Shown here: positions 27,829-39,710 of the stretch, piece after piece
How the letters are laid out: each line of letters starts with the position of its first letter
How positions within the stretch are numbered: position 1 is the first letter of the stretch
Assembly (NCBI GenBank): GCA_015231795.1
Contig: JADGAX010000001.1
Span: forward strand, 620,001 to 684,000
Reading direction: 5' to 3'
Source: Alphaproteobacteria bacterium
GTDB lineage: Bacteria; Pseudomonadota; Alphaproteobacteria; Rhodospirillales; WMHbin7
DNA: 64,000 nt
Notes under the pieces: generated by a model
What the model was told of the DNA's origin: nothing
Databases searched by the model: none
Seen by the model: the letters and a program-made list of their open reading frames with translations, nothing else
Made by a program: the position numbers and the translations under genes

Positions 27829-28904
27829 ATCTCAACAAATTGCCCCGCATCTTGTTTCTGGCGCCGGGCGCCGTGGCCCTGATCGCCGGTCTGCTGGCCG
27901 GGCTGGATCGCATGGACATCGCCCTGCCCATCCCCACCATCGACCTAGCCATGAAACACGGTCCTTTGATGGTGGCGGGATTCCTGGCCACCGTGATCGG
28001 GCTGGAGCGCGCCGTGGCTTTGCAATCCGGCTGGGCCTTTCTAGCACCCGCCTTCAGCGGCATCGGCGCGCTGCTTTTCCTGGCAGGATTTTCCCAAGCC
28101 CCCATCTTGATGGCTTTGGGCGGGTTGGTTCTGGCCTTGTCGGGCCTGGAAGGTGTGCGCCGCCAGCCAGCCCTTTATTCCGTCATCATGGCGCTGGGCG
28201 GCATGGCGGGAGCGGCCGCCACGGTTTTCTGGGCCTTCGGCGCGTCGGTTCCCGATGCGGTAGGGTCTTGGATGGCTTTTCTAGCCCTGACGATCGCGGG
28301 CGAGCGCCTGGAACTGACCCGCTTTCTGCCCCCCGCCAAGGGCCGCACGCCCAGCTTGATCTTGCTGATCGCCTTGATCTTGCTGGGCAGCGCCACATCG
28401 CTGATCGATTCCAACGCGGCGCCGCGCGTCATGGGAGCCGGTTTCCTGGGGCTGGCCGTCTGGCTGATGGTTTTCGATATCGCTAGGCGCAACCTGCGTC
28501 AACCCGGCCTGCCCCGCTTCATCGGGTTGGCCTTGCTGCTGGGCTATGTCTGGCTGGGCATTGGCGGCGGCGCTCTGATCGATCACGGCATGCCTCAGGG
28601 CGGCTTCGAATACGACGCCGTGCTGCATCTGATTTTCGTGGGCTTCGTCTTCTCGATGATCTTCGGCCACGCGCCGGTGATTTTGCCCGCCGTCTTAAAG
28701 GTGCAAACGCCTTATCATCCGATCCTGATGGTTTGGCTGGCGCTTTTGCATGGCGGGTTGTTGTTGCGCCTGATCGGCGATCACAACGCAATCGTGGCGC
28801 TGCGCCAATGGGGCGGCGTCCTCAACGAGGCGGCGATCATTCTGCTGATCGTCACCCTGGCATTTCGAACGATCCGGGCGAAACGCCGTCCTCAGTCCAC
28901 CTGA
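27825..28904 (+). CDS. NnrS-like polytopic membrane protein
   Basis: 359 aa, about ten to eleven TM helices covering almost the whole length. Conserved-looking His motifs lie in or near TM segments: AMKHGPLMVAGFLATVIGLERAVAL, ALIDHG, YDAVLHLIFVGFVFSMIFGHAPVILPA and LLHGG. These resemble the haem/copper-binding NnrS proteins linked to nitric-oxide response, though the match is partial. Co-translated with the DUF59 gene. Alternative: an uncharacterised membrane family. Confidence 0.55.
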   Translation: MNLNKLPRILFLAPGAVALIAGLLAGLDRMDIALPIPTIDLAMKHGPLMVAGFLATVIGLERAVALQSGWAFLAPAFSGIGALLFLAGFSQAPILMALGGLVLALSGLEGVRRQPALYSVIMALGGMAGAAATVFWAFGASVPDAVGSWMAFLALTIAGERLELTRFLPPAKGRTPSLILLIALILLGSATSLIDSNAAPRVMGAGFLGLAVWLMVFDIARRNLRQPGLPRFIGLALLLGYVWLGIGGGALIDHGMPQGGFEYDAVLHLIFVGFVFSMIFGHAPVILPAVLKVQTPYHPILMVWLALLHGGLLLRLIGDHNAIVALRQWGGVLNEAAIILLIVTLAFRTIRAKRRPQST

Positions 28905-29587
28905 ACCGGGGCTGAGAAGACATAGCCCACCGAATGCACGGTCTGGATGGGCAGCAACTGCTCGGTTTCCTCTTCCACCTTGCGCCGCAAACGGCGCACC
29001 AAGGCGTCAAGGTTGCGGTTGCCGGGATCGGCGTCTTCATAGCCGACGGCGGCCAGCAATTCGACGCGGCCCACCGGCTCGCCCGCTTCCGAGGTCAGGC
29101 GCTTCATCAGTTGCAATTCCTTGGGCGTCAGCTTCACCGCCTTGCCCGACGGCGTTAGCAAGCGCCATTCGAACCCGTCCAAGCGCCAAGATTGCTGCGG
29201 CGGCGGGCGATGGGTGGTGGTGGGCGTTTCCAACCGGCGCGACAGATTGGCCACCGCGGCGGCCAATTCGCGGCAACTGACGGGTTTGACCAGATAGACG
29301 TCGGCCCCCATCTCGAAGCCCTGGATGCGGTCCTCGGCCTGACCTCGGGCGGTCAGCATGATGATGCCCATCGACGTTTCGCGGCGCAGATGAGCGGCGA
29401 TGGAAAAGCCGTCCTCGTCAGGCAGGCCAATATCCAGGACCACGATATCCTGCGGCGCCACGGCCAGCTTGCGCCACATTTCGCTGCCGCTGCCTACCCC
29501 CAGCGCTTCATGGCCGGACAGATGCAGGCAGTTGAGAACCGTCTCTCGCAAGTCGGCATCGTCTTCGACGACGATCACCTTCGACAT
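28892..29587 (-). CDS. OmpR/PhoB-family response regulator
   Basis: 231 aa. Receiver domain: acidic pair VVEDDADLRE, phospho-acceptor Asp in IVVLDIGLPDEDG, switch Thr in IIMLTARG and Lys in VYLVKPVS. The C-terminal winged-helix DNA-binding domain (about 135-228) has the typical KAVKLTPKELQLMKRLTSEAGEPVGR and NLDALVRRLRRKVEEE segments. Divergently placed from a histidine kinase 187 bases away, its likely partner. The stop overlaps the NnrS-like gene by 13 bases convergently. Confidence 0.9.
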   Translation of the reverse strand: MSKVIVVEDDADLRETVLNCLHLSGHEALGVGSGSEMWRKLAVAPQDIVVLDIGLPDEDGFSIAAHLRRETSMGIIMLTARGQAEDRIQGFEMGADVYLVKPVSCRELAAAVANLSRRLETPTTTHRPPPQQSWRLDGFEWRLLTPSGKAVKLTPKELQLMKRLTSEAGEPVGRVELLAAVGYEDADPGNRNLDALVRRLRRKVEEETEQLLPIQTVHSVGYVFSAPVQVD

Positions 29588-29774
29588 GATTCAATCCCCT
29601 CGATCGGCTTGGAGCCGTAAATCCGGCCCCTTGTCTAAAAGCATCACAAGTGAGATATCATGGCCGCCCCCGCCAATCCAGTCACGGGAATTGACTAGTT
29701 TCGACCCGTTTCGACAGTCAAACCGAGTCGCGATCCGCCCCAACCCTAAGATTGGACATGGAATTCATCGTTCC

Positions 29775-31541
29775 ATGCCGTATTCTGACATGACCATGCA
29801 GCAAGCGGCACAAAACACCCCAGATCTGCAAACGTCTCTTTCCGGGAAAGAGGGGCGGGAACTTGCCTTGAATGAGCGCATCGACCAGGTTTTCCATGCA
29901 ACCCGCCAGTTGGCGGGCGGACATTTCCTGCTTTGCTTGCTTCTTCTGCCCACGCTCTCCAGCCAAGTCGCCCTATCCACCAAGCTGTTGTTTATCGCCG
30001 CCAGCGCTATCGTCGGCGCGGCCCATTTCGGGCTGCGCCATGCCTTCAAGATGGGCTGGAAAGGCCTGCCCCCGCTCTATTTCGGATGGGGGGCCGCCCT
30101 TCTCAATTTTCTGGCGGGCCTGATTTGGATTTTGCCGCTTGGCGACGCCGCCCTGTCCATGCAGGGCTGGGACCGGGCGGCGATCCTGCTGGGGCTGGGG
30201 TTGGCGCTATTCCCATCCCCTTTGCTGCTGGGGGCTTGGCAGCCCGCCGTCCTGGCTTTTCCCGCCTCGGCCAGCCTGGGAGCCTGCCTTGTCTTTGCCT
30301 TCCATTGGACCCCGCAGGCGCTTGGCCTGATGGTGCTGGTCTGGGCGGGTTTTGGCGCCGCCTTGCTCTTGGCACGCCATTTGGCGATCCCGGCCAGGGG
30401 CGAAACGACCGCCTCCAAGCTCGTCCAATCCAGCCTTTTTCAATTCGCCGAAGCCAATCCCGTTCCCTCGGCGGTGCTGCGCCGCCAAGACGGCGCCATC
30501 CAGTTCGCCAATTCGCGTCTGACAACGCTGCTGGGACTTTCGCAAGAAGACCTGTCTTGCCGCAGCCTATGGGACATCGTGGCTAGGCGCGAAGAACGCC
30601 AAGCCTTGTTGAGCCAACTGCATGAGGAAAGCCGGATCGAGGACAGGGAAACCGTGCTGGCGCCCAGGCCCGGAAGGCACTTGGTGACGCATCTGTCGCT
30701 CATTCCGCTGGCCGTCGGCGGCGAAGACCTGCTGATGCTGAGCTTGAGGGACGTCACCCAGGACAGCGAATTGCGCAAGGCCCAGGTGGCGGCGCGCATG
30801 GCCGCCGAATCGGCGCTGGCCACGGAACGGCGCGCCGTCGAGGAACAGCGACATTTCCTGGCCATGGTGGCGCACGAATTCAGAACGCCGCTTTCGATCA
30901 TTTCGACCACCATGGACATTCTGGAGATGACGCCGGGAACGATGCGCCCGGAAACGACGACGGCTTTCGACCGCATCCGCAGGGCCACCGAGCGTCTGGT
31001 CCGCCTGATCGAAACCTGCCTGAACGAAGACCGGCTGGTCGATATCGGAACGCTGACGCGCGAACCTTGCGATCTGACCCAGATCATGAGATCGGTCGTG
31101 CGCGACAGCCGGGCGGGCACCAACGCCGCCCGCATCGAAGCCAGCCTGCCCGACACGCCGCTGACGGTGATCGGCGACAAGGCCTTGCTCAAGATCGCCA
31201 TGGCCAATCTGATCGACAATGCCGAGAAATACACCAAGGCCGACGGGCGGATCGCGGCGCGCCTGACCCCTTACGGCGACCAAGCGGTGGTGCAGGTCTC
31301 GGACACCGGGATCGGCATTCCCACCGCCGAACTGCCCCGCATCTTCGACAAATATTACCGCGCCCCCGGCGCCAAGGGCATTGCCGGAGCGGGTCTTGGC
31401 CTGCATCTGGTGAAAAGAATTGTCGAGTTGCATGGCGGACATATCGAGGCGGCCAGCATGCAGGGCCAAGGTTCCACCTTCACCGTGCGCCTGCCCATCG
31501 TTCCCAACCCTTCCGAAGAACCGGCGCAACCGGAAAGTTAG
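29775..31541 (+). CDS. Membrane sensor histidine kinase
   Basis: 588 aa from ATG 29775; in-frame ATGs at 29790 and 29796 are alternatives and no strong SD distinguishes them. About six N-terminal TM helices (residues 45-215) form a membrane sensor, then a PAS domain (EANPVPSAVLRRQDGAIQFANS), HisKA with His in MVAHEFRTPLSII, and HATPase with ANLIDNAEKY, DTGIGIPTAELP and GAGLGLHLVKRIVELHGG. Probably phosphorylates the divergent OmpR-type regulator. The stop overlaps the convergent transporter stop by four bases. Confidence 0.9.
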   Translation: MPYSDMTMQQAAQNTPDLQTSLSGKEGRELALNERIDQVFHATRQLAGGHFLLCLLLLPTLSSQVALSTKLLFIAASAIVGAAHFGLRHAFKMGWKGLPPLYFGWGAALLNFLAGLIWILPLGDAALSMQGWDRAAILLGLGLALFPSPLLLGAWQPAVLAFPASASLGACLVFAFHWTPQALGLMVLVWAGFGAALLLARHLAIPARGETTASKLVQSSLFQFAEANPVPSAVLRRQDGAIQFANSRLTTLLGLSQEDLSCRSLWDIVARREERQALLSQLHEESRIEDRETVLAPRPGRHLVTHLSLIPLAVGGEDLLMLSLRDVTQDSELRKAQVAARMAAESALATERRAVEEQRHFLAMVAHEFRTPLSIISTTMDILEMTPGTMRPETTTAFDRIRRATERLVRLIETCLNEDRLVDIGTLTREPCDLTQIMRSVVRDSRAGTNAARIEASLPDTPLTVIGDKALLKIAMANLIDNAEKYTKADGRIAARLTPYGDQAVVQVSDTGIGIPTAELPRIFDKYYRAPGAKGIAGAGLGLHLVKRIVELHGGHIEAASMQGQGSTFTVRLPIVPNPSEEPAQPES

Positions 31542-32416
31542 GCGGGCTTGTCCAACGCGTGTCCCGACGCTTTGGCGCGCTGGCGCAACCAAGCGATCAC
31601 GGCCAGCGCCGTAACATTCATCGCCAACGCATAGATGATGCTGGGCGCCATCATGGCGTCGTTGCGCAACAGGGTCAGCGCCACGAAAATGCCCAGCGCG
31701 CTGTTCTGAAGACCGTTTTCCATGATCACGGCGATCGTGTCGCCGCGCGAAAGCCCCATGCCGACGCCGATCGCGCCAGCCCCCGCCATGGCGGCCAGGT
31801 TGAGCAGCAGGGCGGGCGCCAGCAGTTGCGCTCCATGCGTCAGCATGGTTTGCGCCTGACTGGCAAAAGCGCCGACCACGATCAGGGCGAACAGTAAGGT
31901 GGCGATGGGGCGCGCGAAACGGCCCAGAAGGGCCGCAAGCTCGGGCTTCCATTTCTGAAGCCCCAGCCCCAGCGCCAGCGGCAACGTATCGACCAGAAAG
32001 ATGCCGAAAATCATCCGCCCCACCGGCAAATCGACGGATTGACCGTAGCCCGCGTAAAGCTGCAGCCCTAGATTGGCGATCAAAGGCAGGGTCAGCGCCG
32101 CGGCCAGACTGGAAATTGCGGTTACCATCGCGGCCAAGGCGATGCGCCCGCCAGCGTGATGGGTCAACAGGCTTGAAGTGACGCCCGCCGGGCAAGCGGC
32201 CAGGATCAGCATGCCGACCGCGAAATCTGGTTCCATCATGAACAGGGAAACCACCAGCACGCCCAGCAGCGGCACCAGAAACAGCTTGGCGGCCAGACCG
32301 GTCAGCAGCGCCTTCGGTTTGGTGAAGACTTGTTTGACGTCGCCCATCGTCATGGTCAGCCCCATGGCGAACATGATGAAAGCCAGCGCCAAAGGCAGCA
32401 GAATTTGCGAGATCAT
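31538..32416 (-). CDS. Bile acid:sodium symporter (BASS) family transporter
   Basis: 292 aa with about nine TM helices. BASS features include the MFAMGLTMTMGDV start region, ILAACPAGVTSSLLTHHAGG and the C-terminal crossover IMENGLQNSALGIFVALTLL (ExNxxL-type motif). It would import an organic anion with Na+ at the inner membrane; bacterial substrates include 2-keto acids and pantoate, so the name should not be taken literally. Overlaps the menA-like gene by four bases and may be co-transcribed with it. Confidence 0.88.
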   Translation of the reverse strand: MISQILLPLALAFIMFAMGLTMTMGDVKQVFTKPKALLTGLAAKLFLVPLLGVLVVSLFMMEPDFAVGMLILAACPAGVTSSLLTHHAGGRIALAAMVTAISSLAAALTLPLIANLGLQLYAGYGQSVDLPVGRMIFGIFLVDTLPLALGLGLQKWKPELAALLGRFARPIATLLFALIVVGAFASQAQTMLTHGAQLLAPALLLNLAAMAGAGAIGVGMGLSRGDTIAVIMENGLQNSALGIFVALTLLRNDAMMAPSIIYALAMNVTALAVIAWLRQRAKASGHALDKPA

Positions 32417-33360
32417 AACAACGCCCCCAGCGCCAGCAGGCAGGCGAACGCCATTTGATAGGCGGCCGTGGCGGCCAGGATGCTGTTGAAGGCGGGGCCG
32501 CGCGGCAGCATCAGGAAATCGCGCAGCAGCTTATAGGCCAAAGGGGCCAGCAACAGGACCAACCACCCACCCGACGGCCCCAAGGGTGGCATCACCAGAA
32601 CGAATGGCAGGACGATGAATAAGGCATAGAGAACCTTCGACAGTTCCGGCCCGGCTAGAATGGCCAAAGTGCGCCGCCCCGCCAAACGATCAGGCTCCAG
32701 ATCGCGGTAGTTGTTGGCCATCAGCACGCCTGCCGCGATGAATCCCAGCGCCAGCCCCGCCATCAGAACCGGACGGGTCAAGGATTGGGCCAGCAGATAG
32801 TAACTGCCGCCCGCCGCCCCCAGTCCAAAAAAGCCGATGACGAACAACTCGCCCAACGGCGTATAGGCGATTGGCCTGGGGCCGCTGGAATAGGCCCAGC
32901 CCGCCAGCAGCGAGGCAAGGCCCAGCGCAAGAATCGGCCAGCCGCCCGCCAGAATCAAAAACAAGCCGGTCAGCGCCGCCAACAAGAAACACAGGAAGGC
33001 CGCCCGCTTGACCTGGCTGGGAGACGCCCATCCCATGGCGGTGACGCGGGCCGGACCCTGACGCAAGGGCTGGTCGCCGCCCTTCAGATAATCGCCCGCA
33101 TCGTTGTAGAGATTGGTGCCCGCCTGGATGGAAAGCGCCCCCAGCAGCGCCGCCGCCGCCAGCAGGGGATCGATGCCGCCCTGATCGGCATAGGCCAAGG
33201 CCGCCCCCGCCAAAACGGGAGAGACGGCGATGGTCAGGGTGCGAGGCCTGATGGCCTGCCACCACAGTTTAAGCCCGTGGGGTCGAACGCGAACGGGGCT
33301 GACGGGCACTGCCTCCGCCAAAGGCGGAGGCGACGCTTGAAGTCCGGTTTCGCTTTTCAC
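32413..33360 (-). CDS. menA: UbiA-family prenyltransferase, MenA-like
   Basis: 315-aa membrane prenyltransferase of the UbiA fold with about eight TM helices. The first Asp-rich motif is NLYNDAGDYLKGGD, the second NNYRDLEPDRLAGRRTLA, both of the MenA subtype (1,4-dihydroxy-2-naphthoate octaprenyltransferase, menaquinone synthesis). Starts at GTG 33360, only three bases after the ssb stop, without a clear SD. A perfect hairpin (CCTCCGCC-AAA-GGCGGAGG, 33312-33330) lies just inside the coding start. No other men gene is in the window. Confidence 0.8.
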   Translation of the reverse strand: MKSETGLQASPPPLAEAVPVSPVRVRPHGLKLWWQAIRPRTLTIAVSPVLAGAALAYADQGGIDPLLAAAALLGALSIQAGTNLYNDAGDYLKGGDQPLRQGPARVTAMGWASPSQVKRAAFLCFLLAALTGLFLILAGGWPILALGLASLLAGWAYSSGPRPIAYTPLGELFVIGFFGLGAAGGSYYLLAQSLTRPVLMAGLALGFIAAGVLMANNYRDLEPDRLAGRRTLAILAGPELSKVLYALFIVLPFVLVMPPLGPSGGWLVLLLAPLAYKLLRDFLMLPRGPAFNSILAATAAYQMAFACLLALGALL

Positions 33361-33363
33361 CGG

Positions 33364-33885
33364 TTAGAAGGGAATCTCGTCGTCGAGATCGCCGCCGCCC
33401 GGAGGAGGACGATCCCAGCCCGCAGAACCCGATCCGCCGCGCGCCCCGCCCGCCGACGACGGCTGCGAGGGCTGGCCGTAGGAACCTTCATCGAAATCGT
33501 CGCCACCCGCAGAAGCGCCGCCGCCACCGCCGCCACGCGCATCCAACAGGCCCAACTCGCCCTTGAAACGGCCGATCACGACCTCGGTCGTGTATTTCTC
33601 GTTGCCGTCCTTGTCGGTCCATTTGCGGGTTTGAAGCGCCCCTTCGACATAGACCTTCGAACCCTTCTTGCAATAGCGCTCGGCGATGTCGGCCAGATTC
33701 GGGTTGAAGATGACGACGCGATGCCACTCGGTCTTTTCCTTGCGCTCGCCCGACTGGCGATCCTTCCAAGATTCCGAGGTGGCGATGTTCAACGTGACGA
33801 TCTTGTCGCCGCTTTGGGCGTTGCGCACCTCGGGGTCGCGCCCCAGATTGCCGATCAACATCACCTTGTTCACGCTGCCCGCCAT
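33364..33885 (-). CDS. ssb: Single-stranded DNA-binding protein
   Basis: 173 aa. OB fold (1-112) starts [21 protein letters not shown] and contains [19 protein letters not shown] and [15 protein letters not shown]; then a Gly-rich disordered linker and the invariant acidic tip DLDDEIPF that recruits repair and replication partners. The start has a GGGGAGAGAAAG SD. In many proteobacteria ssb adjoins uvrA; here a two-gene cassette separates them. Confidence 0.97.
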   Translation of the reverse strand: MAGSVNKVMLIGNLGRDPEVRNAQSGDKIVTLNIATSESWKDRQSGERKEKTEWHRVVIFNPNLADIAERYCKKGSKVYVEGALQTRKWTDKDGNEKYTTEVVIGRFKGELGLLDARGGGGGGASAGGDDFDEGSYGQPSQPSSAGGARGGSGSAGWDRPPPGGGDLDDEIPF

Positions 33886-34062
33886 CTTTCTCTCCCCTTC
33901 CTGGCCGGTTGTTTGAAGGCGGCACTATAACTTGTAACCGCCACCTCGGCGAGAGGTCTCTCCCCCCTTGCGGTTACCACCCATGTCTGAATAGAATGTA
34001 GTTACGCGCTACTTTTGGGGTATGCCGGGCCTAAACGGCCCAATGCATTCGGGGGCAAGGAA

Positions 34063-35523
34063 ATGACGGAAGAAGCAGAAAAAAAAGACTATATATCGGA
34101 AACAAAGTTCTTTCGAATCGGCAATGCTCCAAAACTTATATTTTTAGCTTTCGTAATAACTGGCTGTTCTATAAGTTTACTCTTTACATATAAGGTAATA
34201 GTTCCGCCAAACGAGTACATACTAATTATTCTTCTATCGGTATTTGTTGCTTTCCAGGCCGCAATTTCTTTTATAATACACCGCCGTCATCGGAAAAAGA
34301 ATCCCCAGGACCATATCAACACCCCCTTCAATCCCTATCTGGCGGCAGACGAAAGCTATTATCTGGGCTTCATGTTCACGATGACTTCCCTGGCCATAAC
34401 GGCCCTTTGGGGGATCGGGAACAACGGTCTAAACCCCACAACGCTCGCCCAAACGCTGATCCAATCGACCGTGGCGCTGACCACGACGATCACAGGCCTG
34501 ATTGCCAGACACATTTTTCTTGCCTTCCTGCCCGAGCCGAACACGGCCATGGAGGAATGCTGCGACAAGATCGTCCAGGCGCTGGGCGTGGGTCCCGATG
34601 AAGTGGTCAAGGCCAGCCAAGCGGCGGCAGCGGCCATTCAAAAGACAACCGGCCAGATGGCCGTGAATTTCGAGGCGGTTACCACATCCGCCCTGGAATT
34701 GAACACGCAATTCGGGACATTGAAGGCGTCTGTTGGAAACCTTGAGACCAGCGTCAATCAAAGTGCTGCGAACACGGTCAAACGGCTTTCCGAGGCCACC
34801 GGCGATCTAGACCGCACGATGGAAAGCGCCAAGATCAAAATCACCAAATTCGAAAGCGAGATCGGCGACACATTGGCCGGGAAGCTGACCGAAGCCCTGG
34901 ATGTGAAATTGTCCGACTTCTCGGCGCTAGTCACCCGTTTCGAAAAAGAAATCAATGACCTGCCCAATCAGATCGGCAAGCATCTGACCGCTACCGACCG
35001 CGGCCTTGCCGAATATGTCGCAGGCCTTAAGGATCAAGTGGCGGCCTTTGTCTTGCAGGAAAAATCCAAGGTCCTCACGCCAATCACGGAACTGGCGAAA
35101 GAACTGAAGAAGAAAATGAAGGAATTCAGCGACACGTCCGAAAGATCGCAAACCGAATTTTCCGAACAGATCAAAGCGATCACCGATATCTGCCGCAACC
35201 GCGCCGAGGCCGTCTTCGCTTCGAACGAAAAGCAGATCAACGCATCGACGGACAGCCTAAGGGGCATTCTGACAGCGCTTGACGCCGATATGCGGACACG
35301 CATCAACGAAGCGATTCTGGCCCTTAAAAGCGTCTCCGACACTTATGCCGGAGCGGTCGCCGAAAACGCCAGTTCGAAGAACGAGGAGCTTAGGAAGCTC
35401 AAAGACGCCGCTGCCGAAATCGACGACAAGGTCAAAGGACTTTATGAGGTCTATAGCCTTCTTTACGATAAGAGCACGCCGGAGAAGAGACCTCCGCCCC
35501 ACAGCAGGGGCGATAAAACGTGA
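34063..35523 (+). CDS. MotA/TolQ/ExbB-like membrane protein with long coiled-coil tail (ZorA-like)
   Basis: 486 aa from ATG 34063 (GGGGGCAAGGAA upstream). Four TM helices: about 24-44, 52-72, 100-118 and 129-156. TM3/TM4 (LGFMFTMTSLAITALWG, then PTTLAQTLIQSTVALTTTITGLIARH) follow the MotA/TolQ/ExbB pattern LGxxxTxxxLxxxL...ALxTTxxGLxxA. Residues 160-486 are a heptad-rich helical tail (ATGDLDRTMESAKIKITKFE, KELKKKMKEFSDTSERSQTE), as in ZorA. The first 240 bases are AT-rich, unlike flanking ssb and uvrA. The GTGA overlap with the next gene indicates a coupled pair, probably an ion-driven stator-like complex. Family match is by eye. Confidence 0.7.
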   Translation: MTEEAEKKDYISETKFFRIGNAPKLIFLAFVITGCSISLLFTYKVIVPPNEYILIILLSVFVAFQAAISFIIHRRHRKKNPQDHINTPFNPYLAADESYYLGFMFTMTSLAITALWGIGNNGLNPTTLAQTLIQSTVALTTTITGLIARHIFLAFLPEPNTAMEECCDKIVQALGVGPDEVVKASQAAAAAIQKTTGQMAVNFEAVTTSALELNTQFGTLKASVGNLETSVNQSAANTVKRLSEATGDLDRTMESAKIKITKFESEIGDTLAGKLTEALDVKLSDFSALVTRFEKEINDLPNQIGKHLTATDRGLAEYVAGLKDQVAAFVLQEKSKVLTPITELAKELKKKMKEFSDTSERSQTEFSEQIKAITDICRNRAEAVFASNEKQINASTDSLRGILTALDADMRTRINEAILALKSVSDTYAGAVAENASSKNEELRKLKDAAAEIDDKVKGLYEVYSLLYDKSTPEKRPPPHSRGDKT

Positions 35524-36623
35524 GCGACGCCCTCGTCCGTTCGAAATCGCTGCTCGACAATACGCTGATGGAGATTCTGGTCTTTCTGCTTTTCATCAGC
35601 TATGTGGCCTATTCCAACGACGACAAATCCGTCCGCGCCATTCCGGTTACCGGGCCGCTCAAGCCATCCTGCCTCGTGCGCGACAACACGACATACGAGC
35701 CTGTTCCGCTCGTCGAAATCGAAGCCGTCGAGAAAGGTTTGCTCATCAAGAAAATCAATCTCCCGCCATCCGGCGGCGGCTATCAAAGCCACCCCCTGTT
35801 CAAGGACATCCCCACCAACATTGCGCTTCGCGAAGGGGACTTCATCACGCCGGACCTTGCGAAAAAGATCGCCGTGTTGGCTGAGAACACATCTCTGAAC
35901 ATATCTGATCCAAAAGTATCATCACCGGCCACGCCCACCCAATGCGCCTTCTATTCAAGGATATTTAAAGAAGAGAATTCTTCAAAAAAGGATAAGCCTG
36001 ATTCCAAAAAGGATATGTCTGATCAAGAGCGCTTTCTGCTTCAGCATTTCGAGACCTTGAAGCAGATTGACGAGGCCTTGCCCTTCACCAGCCCCCACAT
36101 GAAGGACGATGCCGTCGTCACGGCGCTCATCAAATTCATCCAGAGCGCCGACGACGGCACGACCGCCTGCCTGCAACTACGGGACAATAAAGAAGGGATT
36201 GGATGGGTTGGCACCGCTGAGTACGCCCCCAAGGAAAAGTCAATGTGGCGTCTCAAGCCTGAGAAGATCGATTTGAAACAATGGGCAGTCAACCCGAAAC
36301 TGATGACAGGTGAAATCACGATAGAAAACAGTGTGATCAATCTTTCCGAACTGCCAGCATATCTTCATAGGGTCGGACTGAAAGAATGCGTTCTCCATGT
36401 GGAATTCGTGCCAAAGCTCTCAACCGTCTTGAAGAGCAGCCCAGAGATTGCGCTAAACGTTCTAGCAGCGCGCTACAATATTGGCATCCAAGACCCCAAC
36501 AACCAAGATTTCCCCCGCTTCAAACCCACTTCCCAGGGCATCAAAGCCAAGCCTCCGCGTGATAATAAGGCAAAAAGCAAGAACGCCCAGACCAGCGACA
36601 AGAGCAAGCAGAGCAAGGGATAA
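35520..36623 (+). CDS. Single-TM partner of the motor-like protein (ZorB/ExbD-like N-terminus)
   Basis: 367 aa beginning at GTG 35520, overlapping the upstream stop (GTGA). The N-terminus SLLDNTLMEILVFLLFISYV places an Asp (residue 13) at the cytoplasmic entrance of one TM helix (14-31), as in MotB, ExbD, TolR and ZorB where this Asp carries the proton or sodium ion. The remaining 330 residues would be periplasmic. They include two Cys (SCLVRDN, TQCAFYS), a Lys/Ser-rich insert (EENSSKKDKPDSKKDMS) and a Lys-rich disordered tail. A canonical OmpA peptidoglycan-binding domain is not evident. Partner assignment follows from order, overlap and the TM Asp. Confidence 0.65.
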   Translation: MSDALVRSKSLLDNTLMEILVFLLFISYVAYSNDDKSVRAIPVTGPLKPSCLVRDNTTYEPVPLVEIEAVEKGLLIKKINLPPSGGGYQSHPLFKDIPTNIALREGDFITPDLAKKIAVLAENTSLNISDPKVSSPATPTQCAFYSRIFKEENSSKKDKPDSKKDMSDQERFLLQHFETLKQIDEALPFTSPHMKDDAVVTALIKFIQSADDGTTACLQLRDNKEGIGWVGTAEYAPKEKSMWRLKPEKIDLKQWAVNPKLMTGEITIENSVINLSELPAYLHRVGLKECVLHVEFVPKLSTVLKSSPEIALNVLAARYNIGIQDPNNQDFPRFKPTSQGIKAKPPRDNKAKSKNAQTSDKSKQSKG

Positions 36624-36719
36624 GGACAGAGCAAGATACGGAACATAACATGAACATGTGGGCTTTTCAATAAGTCATTTCACTTTATGCCGCCTCTAAA
36701 AAGGGCTATCCAATTGGCC

Positions 36720-39546
<2,827 letters not shown>

Positions 39547-39548
<2 letters not shown>

Positions 39549-39565
39549 AACGCGGCAATGCCGCG
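39547..39565 (-). terminator. Possible terminator for minus-strand DUF4170 transcript
   Basis: On the minus strand CGCGGC-ATT-GCCGCG is followed by TTTT. Short 6-bp stem, so efficiency is uncertain; it lies 146 bases past the DUF4170 stop and just after uvrA on the plus strand. Confidence 0.35.
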
Positions 39566-39570
39566 AATCG

Positions 39571-39696
39571 ACAATCAAGATCATCGAAATCGACGCCAAC
39601 TGGCAAGGCATCGGTCACGCGCTGATTTTCCGCTGGAACGACGAAGGCACGTATGTTTTTGCCCCCGAGCGCGGGATGGCGGCTACCCTTCACTGA
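39571..39696 (+). pseudogene. Remnant of a small protein-coding gene
   Basis: A 41-codon stretch with strongly coding-like composition reads TIKIIEIDANWQGIGHALI, then FRWNDEGTYVFAPERGMAATLH and TGA. No ATG, GTG or TTG lies in frame between the uvrA stop and this segment, so it cannot be translated normally. It looks like the 3' part of a gene truncated next to uvrA. The family is not recognised. Confidence 0.35.
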
Positions 39697-39710
39697 AAAA
39701 GCCCGGATAT

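Noticed and set aside
29400-29774. N-terminal extension of the histidine kinase to 29400
   Set aside because: The extension runs antisense through the response regulator gene and has no kinase homology; start near 29775 fits better.
33312-33330. Perfect hairpin as an ssb terminator
   Set aside because: No U run follows on the minus strand and it lies inside the menA-like coding region, so termination is not supported.
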